From NCBI RefSeq assembly GCF_023631325.1, contig NZ_JALQDG010000011.1:248001-312000 (forward strand): DNA of 64,000 bases. The letters are read 5' to 3'. A program made the position numbers and the translations under genes. Under the pieces are notes generated by a model that did no database searches, was not told the DNA's origin, and saw only the letters and a list, made by a program, of their open reading frames with translations. This stretch comes from Caballeronia sp. INDeC2 (GTDB taxonomy: Bacteria > Pseudomonadota > Gammaproteobacteria > Burkholderiales > Burkholderiaceae). Numbering within the stretch: position 1 is the first letter of the stretch; each line of letters opens with the position of its first letter. Positions 58,293-64,000 of this stretch are shown piece after piece.

Positions 58293-58319
58293 AAAAAACG
58301 GGCGCCTCGAAGCGCCCGT
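58293..58319 (-). terminator. Terminator of the sigma-54 activator gene
   Basis: On the minus strand ACGGGCGC, loop TTCGAG, GCGCCCGT, then TTTTT (58297-58293). It separates the activator from thyA, so the two are not one operon. Confidence 0.85.
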
Positions 58320-58345
58320 CCGGTGTTGGATCGCGGCGGCGGCTG

Positions 58346-59725
58346 TCAGCCGCGTGTGGCGTGCTCCGACGGCGCATCGACCTCAATGTGACGCATCCCA
58401 TGCGCGCTCAATAGTCGATACAAGGTCACGCGCGAAATGCCCAGCTCGTGCGCCGCGTCGCCGAGGCGTCCGCGATGGCGCAGCAGCGCGAGTTCGATCG
58501 CCTGCCGCTCGGCCGCCTCGCGCGCCTGCGCGAGCGAAACCGGCGCCACTTCGACGTACTCGCCGAGTTCGAGATCGCGAGCCGTGATCTGCCGCCCTTC
58601 CGACATCACGATTGCGCGCCGCACGCGGTTGATGAGCTCACGCACGTTGCCCGGCCAGCCGTAGTTGTGGATCGCGGCGATCGCATCGGGCGAAAAACCG
58701 CGCAAGCGCCGGCTCGCGTCCTTCTTGAAGCGGTCGAGCATATGTTTCGCGAGCAGTTCGATGTCCTTGCCGCGCGCGCGCAGCGGCGGCTCGTCGATCT
58801 GCAGCACGCACAGGCGGTGATACAAGTCCGCGCGAAAACGCCCTTCGATCATCGCGGTCTGCATGTCGACGTGCGTCGCCGAGATGATGCGCACGTCCAC
58901 CGGCGTCGAGCCATGACCGCCCAGGCGCTCCACCTTGCGTTCCTGCAGGAACCGCAGCAGGCTCGCCTGACTTTCGAGCGGCAGGTCGCCGATTTCATCG
59001 AGGAACAGCGTGCCGCCGTTGGCCGCTTCGACGCGGCCGATCTTGCGCTGATTCGCGCCCGTGAATGCGCCCCGTTCGTAGCCGAAGAGCTCCGATTGCA
59101 GCAGATGCGCGGGAATTGCGCCGCAGTTGATTGCGACGAACGGCTGATCGCGGCGTGCGGAACGCTCGTGGATGGCGACGGCAGTCAGCTCCTTGCCGGT
59201 GCCGGATTCGCCCGAGATGAACACGGGCGCGTCGGTCATCGCGACCTTGCGGATCGAGCGGAAGAGCGCGAGCATCGCGTCGCACGAACCGACCATTTCG
59301 CCCTCGGCGCGGCCTTCGCTGCGTGAGTCATGCGACGCGGCGTCGTGCAGCGAAACCATGCCGTAAGCATGACCGACGGAATCGACGATGCGGTCGTTCG
59401 ACGTCGGCAGCGTCACGTAATCGAAGCAATAGTCGCGTATCAGGCGCCGCACGGCGGCGTCTTCGAGCTGGCCGGCAACGGTGGCCGCGACCCAGCCCAC
59501 GTTGGTCATCGTGAGCGACGATTCGAATGCCGCCAGTTCGTGAGATTCGAAATGACTCGACAGATCCAGCAGCCCGCCGGTCGCCAGATCGCTACGCAGC
59601 GCCTTGCGCGTGTCGCGCGCGCTCGCGACGATTTCGATATGCCAGCCGCGCTCCTCGAATCGCGCGCACAGCGTCTCGCTTGGATCGCGAGTCACATAGA
59701 TGAGTTGCCGCCGAGCGACGTCCAT
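58346..59725 (-). CDS. Sigma-54-dependent activator, VpsR-like
   Basis: A 459-residue enhancer-binding protein. The N-terminal domain (1-130) resembles VpsR-type receivers rather than a typical CheY receiver. The AAA+ domain follows: Walker [11 protein letters not shown], the sigma-54 contact loop GAFTGA intact, Walker [11 protein letters not shown], and the Arg finger FRADLYHRL. The C-terminus is a Fis-type helix-turn-helix ([22 protein letters not shown]). VpsR controls biofilm genes in Vibrio, often through c-di-GMP; the same role here is inferred only. It faces an AT-rich gap with a sigma-54 promoter on the opposite strand. Confidence 0.9.
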   Translation of the reverse strand: MDVARRQLIYVTRDPSETLCARFEERGWHIEIVASARDTRKALRSDLATGGLLDLSSHFESHELAAFESSLTMTNVGWVAATVAGQLEDAAVRRLIRDYCFDYVTLPTSNDRIVDSVGHAYGMVSLHDAASHDSRSEGRAEGEMVGSCDAMLALFRSIRKVAMTDAPVFISGESGTGKELTAVAIHERSARRDQPFVAINCGAIPAHLLQSELFGYERGAFTGANQRKIGRVEAANGGTLFLDEIGDLPLESQASLLRFLQERKVERLGGHGSTPVDVRIISATHVDMQTAMIEGRFRADLYHRLCVLQIDEPPLRARGKDIELLAKHMLDRFKKDASRRLRGFSPDAIAAIHNYGWPGNVRELINRVRRAIVMSEGRQITARDLELGEYVEVAPVSLAQAREAAERQAIELALLRHRGRLGDAAHELGISRVTLYRLLSAHGMRHIEVDAPSEHATRG

Positions 59726-60109
59726 TATTCAGATCCTTTGTTCAACATTCGTTGAAAAGGTCACGTAGTTCAGGCTCGCACTACATCGCAGACTTCGTTG
59801 CCCTCGCACGTTACTCGCAAACGTCTGGAGAGGGACTTGCATTCGATACGACGCCCCCGGAATACAGCGCGACACATCACGCACTCTTCCACGAAACCCT
59901 TTATGTCTGATTCTGTGCCGTTTTTGAGAGACTACTATAACCCAGAAACCCCGAAAACAAATATCGCGAGAGCCGCGGGATTAGCCACAAAACCTTGATA
60001 GGACGGGGCTGGCAAGAATTTCTCACACGATTATTAAAAACTTTGCGCACAATTTAATAAGACAAAAGCTTATACCGAATTCGTGAGAACTTCATGTTTT
60101 TCTGCCTTC

Positions 60110-60129
60110 ATGTTTCAGCAGTGAAACAT
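60110..60129. promoter_or_regulatory. Inverted repeat, possible enhancer-binding site
   Basis: ATGTTTCA-GCAG-TGAAACAT, two perfect 8-bp arms. An extra half-site (TTCATGTTTT) starts at 60091. Centre about 109 bp upstream of the predicted sigma-54 start, a normal distance for activator binding. Confidence 0.6.
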
Positions 60130-60202
60130 TTTCACCCAGTTTTTCGCATTGCGGGTGCTTCTCATTTTGGCAATTCGTTGCGTGGCAAAGCTTTCCGGTA
60201 CA

Positions 60203-60218
60203 TGGCACACAATTCGCT
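60203..60218 (+). promoter_or_regulatory. Sigma-54 promoter
   Basis: TGGCAC-ACAAT-TCGCT against the consensus TGGCAC-N5-TTGCW: the full -24 box, and GC at the correct distance (GG-N10-GC). One mismatch in the -12 box. The start would be near 60229. It reads toward the small gene and folA. Confidence 0.7.
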
Positions 60219-60298
60219 CGCCTAGATGCCTGTCGGAAGGTAAGAAATACTGTCTAAAGAACGAGCGTTCATATTTCTCCCGCATTCATCTTCAGCTT

Positions 60299-60323
60299 AA
60301 TCGTCCATACCGGCCGGACGATT
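60299..60323 (+). other. Hairpin in the predicted sigma-54 transcript leader
   Basis: AATCGTCC (60299-60306), 9-nt loop, GGACGATT (60316-60323), eight perfect pairs. No T run follows, so it is not an intrinsic terminator. It could be a processing or binding element, or a DNA operator. Confidence 0.4.
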
Positions 60324-60380
60324 ACTTTATTTCCGGTTCTTTCAGCTCCGGGAATAGTTACCTTGGGTTATGTCGTTACG

Positions 60381-60578
60381 ATGGCACTCGATAGTTCTTT
60401 CAAGCGCGAGAATTCAGGCGACGCGCAACAAAACGGCGAAGGCGCTGACGAATCGGACGTGACGAGCGAGTCCGTCATTCGCCCGACGAGTTCGGGCGTC
60501 AGCGTAACGCTATGGGACGAATTCGCGCCCGCCCCGACTCACACGCCGCCCTTCGCCGACGATTCGTTGCAGGCGTGA
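60381..60578 (+). CDS. Possible small hydrophilic protein
   Basis: A 65-residue acidic frame, MALDSSFKRENSGDAQQNGE at the start and PPFADDSLQA at the end, with many Ser, Asp and Glu and no membrane span, probably disordered. Codon third positions are GC-rich, unlike the flanking AT-rich DNA, which favours a real gene. Weak point: no good SD. It lies downstream of the sigma-54 promoter and 77 bp before folA. No family recognised. Confidence 0.5.
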   Translation: MALDSSFKRENSGDAQQNGEGADESDVTSESVIRPTSSGVSVTLWDEFAPAPTHTPPFADDSLQA

Positions 60579-60655
60579 GTCCGCGCGAAAGCGTCGGTTA
60601 GAATCGAGACCCCGGCGGCGCGGCTCGCGCGCTTCCTTGCCTCGACTTCCCTCAC

Positions 60656-61153
60656 ATGACGACGCTGACTCTGATCGTCGCCCGCGCGCGCAATGGCGTG
60701 ATCGGACACGACAACCAATTGCCCTGGCGCCTGCCCGAAGACCTCGCTTTCTTCAAGCGCACGACGATGGGCGCGCCCATCATCATGGGCAGAAAGACGC
60801 ATGAATCGATCGGCCGGCCGCTGCCGGGGCGACGCAACATCGTCATATCGCGCGATGCCACGCGGCGCTACGAAGGCTGCGACGTCGTGACGAGTCTCGA
60901 AGCGGCGCTCGCGCTCGAACCGGCGAAGGAAGCGTTTCTGATCGGCGGCGCGCAGTTGTATCGCGATGCCATCGGGCGCGCCGACAAGATGATCGTCACC
61001 GAGATCGACGCCGATTTCGACGGCGACACGCTCTTTCCGGCGCCCGACCCGGAACTGTGGCGCGAAGTGTCCCGCGAGCCGCATCGCGCGACGGCGCCGA
61101 ACGATTTCGCATTCGCGTTCGTGACCTACGAACGCATTGCGCCTTCGGAATAA
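60656..61153 (+). CDS. folA: Dihydrofolate reductase
   Basis: Reduces dihydrofolate, the product of ThyA, back to tetrahydrofolate. The 165-residue product has [31 protein letters not shown] (with the conserved Trp, Pro and acidic residue), [28 protein letters not shown], and [11 protein letters not shown] near residue 97. Length and order are those of chromosomal FolA, not of plasmid-borne trimethoprim-resistant types. It may be reached by transcripts from the sigma-54 promoter 430 bp upstream. Confidence 0.96.
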   Translation: MTTLTLIVARARNGVIGHDNQLPWRLPEDLAFFKRTTMGAPIIMGRKTHESIGRPLPGRRNIVISRDATRRYEGCDVVTSLEAALALEPAKEAFLIGGAQLYRDAIGRADKMIVTEIDADFDGDTLFPAPDPELWREVSREPHRATAPNDFAFAFVTYERIAPSE

Positions 61154-61155
61154 AA

Positions 61156-61181
61156 AAAGGCTCCGGCACGCCGGAGCCTTT
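61156..61181. terminator. Bidirectional terminator between folA and pmbA
   Basis: AAAGGCTCCGG, loop CACG, CCGGAGCCTTT (61156-61181), preceded by a run of A. It serves both converging genes. Confidence 0.88.
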
Positions 61182-61200
61182 GTCCTTCGACGGACGCGGA

Positions 61201-62571
61201 TCACTGTCCCGCGATCGTCATCCGTTCGATCAGCACCGAGCCGATTTCCTTCGTGCCGCGCACGACGGTATCCGCGCCGATCGCCTCGATGTGGCGGAAC
61301 ATCTCCTGCAACGTGCTCGCGACGGTGATTTCCTCCACCGCGTGCACGATCTTGCCGTTCTCGACCCAGAAGCCCGACGCACCGCGCGAGTAATCGCCCG
61401 TCACGTAATTCACACCCTGCCCCATCAGCTCGGTCAGCAATAGGCCGGTGCCGAGCTTCTTCAGCATCGCTTCGAAATCGTCTTCAGGCTTCGTGTGCGT
61501 GCTCTTCATCGTCAGATTGTGCGAGCCGCCCGCGTTGCCGGTCGTCTTCATGCCGAGCTTGCGCGCCGAGTACGTCGACAGGAAATAGCCCTGCACGACG
61601 CCATCCTCGACCACGCTGCGGCGCTGCGTGCGCACGCCTTCCTCGTCGAACGGCGCGCTGCCCATGCCGCCCTTCAGATGCGGATCCTCGACGATCTGGA
61701 TATGCGGCGCGAACACCGGCTTGCCGAGGCTGTCGACGAGAAACGTGGTCTTGCGATACAGCGCGCCGCCGCTCACCGCCTGCACGAACGCGCCGAGAAT
61801 GCCCGCCGCGAGCGGCGCCTCGAAGAGCACGCGGCACTTGCGCGTGTCGAGACTCCTCGCCCCGAGGCGTGCGAGCGCGCGCTCGGCGGCGTACCGCCCG
61901 ACTGCTTCGGGGTCGGCGAGGCCGGCCGCGTCGCGTCTGGACGTGTACCAGTCGTCGCGTTGCATGTCGCGGCCCGCTGCCGCGATCGGCGCGCACGCGA
62001 TGTAATGCCGCGAGTACGGATAACCCGCCATGAAGCCGCGCGAGGTCGCGAGCACGAATTGCGAATGCTGCGCGGAGACGCTTGCGCCTTCCGAGTTGGT
62101 CACGCGCTTGTCGACGGCGAACGCGGCGGCTTCCGCGCGGCGCGCGATCTCGGCGGCTTCGTCCGCATCGATGTCCCACGGGTGATAAAGATCGAGGTCT
62201 TGCGGCGCCTTCTCGAGGAGCTCCGCTTCGGCGAGGCCCGCCGCGCTGTCCTCGGCCGTGAAGCGCGCGATGTTGTATGCGGCGGCGACCGTGTCGCGCA
62301 GCGCGTCGCGCGTGAAGTCGGCGGTGCTCGCATTGCCGCGCTTCTTGCCGATGAAAACGGTCACACCGACCATCTTGTCGCGATTGTGTTCGATCGTCTC
62401 GACTTCGCCGCGCCGCACGCTCACGGACAGGCCGTCGCCTTCAGAGATCTCGGTGGCGGCATCGCTCGCGCCGAGTTCCTTCGCGTAACGCAGGATGTCG
62501 GAGGCGATCTCCTTCAGTTCGTCCTGCGTATGCGGGAAGTAGCGTTGCTTGACGTCCATGTCTGCTGCCAT
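61201..62571 (-). CDS. pmbA: Metalloprotease subunit PmbA/TldE
   Basis: PmbA (TldE), partner of TldD in a heterodimeric protease that matures microcin-like peptides and removes the antidote CcdA in E. coli. The 456-residue product has [35 protein letters not shown] near residue 45, [10 protein letters not shown], and [23 protein letters not shown] near the C-terminus. No TldD gene is in the window. Its ATG at 62571 is preceded by AAAGG. It is divergent from darP. Confidence 0.94.
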   Translation of the reverse strand: MAADMDVKQRYFPHTQDELKEIASDILRYAKELGASDAATEISEGDGLSVSVRRGEVETIEHNRDKMVGVTVFIGKKRGNASTADFTRDALRDTVAAAYNIARFTAEDSAAGLAEAELLEKAPQDLDLYHPWDIDADEAAEIARRAEAAAFAVDKRVTNSEGASVSAQHSQFVLATSRGFMAGYPYSRHYIACAPIAAAGRDMQRDDWYTSRRDAAGLADPEAVGRYAAERALARLGARSLDTRKCRVLFEAPLAAGILGAFVQAVSGGALYRKTTFLVDSLGKPVFAPHIQIVEDPHLKGGMGSAPFDEEGVRTQRRSVVEDGVVQGYFLSTYSARKLGMKTTGNAGGSHNLTMKSTHTKPEDDFEAMLKKLGTGLLLTELMGQGVNYVTGDYSRGASGFWVENGKIVHAVEEITVASTLQEMFRHIEAIGADTVVRGTKEIGSVLIERMTIAGQ

Positions 62572-62785
62572 TTTTGGTTGCCTTTGGAAGTCGGGCGGCG
62601 TGCGCCCGCGCATGTCGTGGTTGCTTCGGAATTTCCGGCCGGATGCCCACGCAATCGGGCATCGAGCGACGGAAATGGCCTATCACGCGATCATAGCAAG
62701 GACGGCGTGCATTCACTCGCCAAGCTTTGTCGCGGGCCCGGACGCGAGGTTCAGGCGCGGTGCGTACGCAAGCTACAATGTCGGG

Positions 62786-63397
62786 ATGAACCGTAAAACC
62801 CGCATTCAACCGATCGATTCCGGCCGCGACGACGAGCGCGAGATCGACGAAAACGGCTACGACCGGCCGAGCAAATCCCAGCTCAAGCGCGAAATGCACG
62901 CGCTGCAGGAGCTGGGCGAGGCGCTGATCGCGCTGCCCAAAGACGCGCTCAAGCGCATGCCGATGCCCGAGCATCTCGATGACGCCGTGCGCGAGGCGCG
63001 CCGCATCACCGATCACGAAGGCAAGCGCCGCCAGTTGCAGTACGTCGGCAAGGTCATGCGCTCGCTGACCGAAGACGAAGTCGCGGCGCTGCGCACGGCG
63101 CTCGACACGCACCGCGGCGTCAACAAGTCCGAAACCGCGCGGCTGCACTGGATCGAGCGCACGCGCGAACAGCTTCTCGCCGACGACGCCGCGCTCACCG
63201 AATTCATCCGCAATCATCCGGGCGTCGATCCGCAGGAAGGCCGCACGCTGATCCGCAACACGCGCAAGGAGCGCGAGCAGCAAAAGCCGCCGCGCTATTA
63301 CCGCGAACTGTTCCAGTGGATCAAGAGCGCGTCGGGCGCGCAGGACGACGAAGACATCGAAGGCGATGAGGACGATCGTGACGACACGCAAGCGTAA
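62786..63397 (+). CDS. darP: Ribosome biogenesis factor DarP (YjgA, DUF615)
   Basis: A 203-residue, highly charged helical protein that associates with pre-50S particles and aids their late assembly. The family core reads [48 protein letters not shown] near residue 30, and [26 protein letters not shown] near residue 120. The tail is acidic ([14 protein letters not shown]). The start of mog lies within its last 32 bp. In many proteobacteria it is divergent from pmbA, as here. Confidence 0.94.
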   Translation: MNRKTRIQPIDSGRDDEREIDENGYDRPSKSQLKREMHALQELGEALIALPKDALKRMPMPEHLDDAVREARRITDHEGKRRQLQYVGKVMRSLTEDEVAALRTALDTHRGVNKSETARLHWIERTREQLLADDAALTEFIRNHPGVDPQEGRTLIRNTRKEREQQKPPRYYRELFQWIKSASGAQDDEDIEGDEDDRDDTQA

Positions 63398-64000
63398 TCA
63401 CCCGGACGAGCTGATCGTCGGACTCGTGTCGATCAGCGATCGCGCGTCGCAAGGCGTCTACGAGGACAAGGGCTTGCCGTCGTTGCAGGCTTGGCTCGGC
63501 GAGGCGCTGACTACGCCCTTTCGCGCCGAGACGCGGCTGATCCAGGACGATGCCGCGGCCATTTCCGCGACGCTCGTCGAACTCGTCGATACGCACGGCT
63601 GCGATCTCGTGCTGACGACGGGCGGCACCGGCCCCTCGCGCCGCGACGTGACGCCCGAGGCGACGCTCGCCGTCGCCACGAAGCCTATGCCCGGCTTCGG
63701 CGAGCAGATGCGCCAGATCAGCCTGAATTTCGTGCCGACGGCGATTCTTTCGCGGCAAGTCGCGGTGATCCGCGAAACTGACGATCACGCCGCGCTTATC
63801 ATCAATCTGCCGGGACAGCCGAAGTCGATCCGCGAGACGCTCGAAGGATTGAAGGACGCGGACGGCATTCATAAAGTGCCGGGCATTTTCGCGGCCGTGC
63901 CGTATTGCATCGACCTGATCGGCGGACCGTATATGGAAACGCGGCCCGAAGTGGTCGCTGCGTTCCGCCCGAAGAGCGCGATCCGCCCGCCGAAAGTTTA
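63366..64000 (+). CDS. mog: Molybdopterin adenylyltransferase Mog (stop just beyond the edge)
   Basis: Adenylylates molybdopterin, the step before MoeA. From ATG 63366 ([28 protein letters not shown]) the frame stays open to the last base, with [16 protein letters not shown] near residue 87 and [15 protein letters not shown]. Residue 211 is the last complete codon; the window ends in TA, so a stop would follow if the next base is A or G. The length then fits Mog (about 200 residues). It overlaps darP by 32 bp. A GTG at 63378 is an alternative start. Confidence 0.92.
   Translation, partial: MRTIVTTRKRNHPDELIVGLVSISDRASQGVYEDKGLPSLQAWLGEALTTPFRAETRLIQDDAAAISATLVELVDTHGCDLVLTTGGTGPSRRDVTPEATLAVATKPMPGFGEQMRQISLNFVPTAILSRQVAVIRETDDHAALIINLPGQPKSIRETLEGLKDADGIHKVPGIFAAVPYCIDLIGGPYMETRPEVVAAFRPKSAIRPPKV

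Larger units (their letters stand above)
59726..60655. other. Long AT-rich intergenic region before folA
   Basis: This 930-bp gap is clearly richer in A+T than the rest of the window, especially 59910-60380. Supported elements are an inverted repeat (60110-60129), a sigma-54 promoter (60203-60218), a hairpin (60299-60323) and a small reading frame (60381-60578). Nothing else is convincing. Confidence 0.6.

Noticed and set aside
60165..60182. TGGCAATTCGTTGCG as a sigma-54 promoter
   Set aside because: Only nine bases separate GG and GC; sigma-54 needs ten. The site 30 bp further on has the right spacing.
60149..60394. An 81-codon open frame across the sigma-54 promoter
   Set aside because: It spans the promoter and hairpin, has no SD, and uses codons unlike the genome.

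Overview
The window comes from the main chromosome of a high-GC betaproteobacterium of the Burkholderia sensu lato group (Burkholderia, Paraburkholderia or Caballeronia). Three things point there: the collinear block yceD-rpmF-plsX-fabHDG-acpP-fabF-(YgfX-like)-rpoE-rseA-rseB-mucD-lepA-lepB-rnc-era, the long C-terminal tails on RNase III and RNase E, and strongly GC-ending codons. I see no phage, insertion sequence, CRISPR array or rRNA. Almost everything is ordinary core genome, so most of the interest lies between genes.

Layout. 1-15.96 kb, minus strand: fatty-acid synthesis, then the envelope-stress sigma factor with its anti-sigma system, then translation and secretion housekeeping (lepA, lepB, rnc, start of era). 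A strong promoter lies near 16.2 kb. 16.3-20.6 kb: yceF and an RsmI-like methyltransferase (plus strand) meet sppA, a Rieske protein, a HAD phosphatase and rluC (minus strand). 20.6-24.9 kb: rne, with a promoter inside the start of rluC and a predicted leader of about 865 nt. 25-28.2 kb: moaA-mobA-moeA. 28.3-34.9 kb: a small membrane protein, a GNAT acetyltransferase, rmuC, ghrB, an NhaD-type antiporter, a LUD protein and pncB. 35.1-36.9 kb: fdxA, two identical tRNA-Asn genes and lpxO. 36.9-40.5 kb: the lactate operon lutABC and its divergent GntR/FadR-type regulator, with a readable promoter and operator. 40.6-43.4 kb: a 24-residue membrane protein, creA, an AraC regulator and azlCD. 43.5-49.5 kb: an unknown protein, a UvrD-type helicase with a LexA-like box, two small exported proteins, an S4 protein and a MATE pump. 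49.6-53.8 kb: a candidate small RNA, a PLD-family lipid synthase, fumC, a decayed vapC and a thioesterase. 53.9-57.1 kb: a lipoprotein, an ArsR-like regulator and a large FecR-domain protein. 57.2-64 kb: thyA, a sigma-54 activator, a long AT-rich gap with a sigma-54 promoter and upstream inverted repeat, folA, pmbA, darP (yjgA) and mog.

Most notable: (1) a predicted ~65-nt small RNA at 49598-49662, with a promoter, a hairpin that exposes an anti-Shine-Dalgarno CTCCTT loop, and an intrinsic terminator; (2) a self-contained sigma-54 module at 58.3-60.6 kb; (3) a lactate-operon promoter whose predicted start site sits in the middle of a perfect 15-bp operator; (4) the rne promoter and leader; (5) a repeat-bearing leader ahead of the fatty-acid cluster. 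All functional assignments rest on motif recognition by eye; no database search was run.
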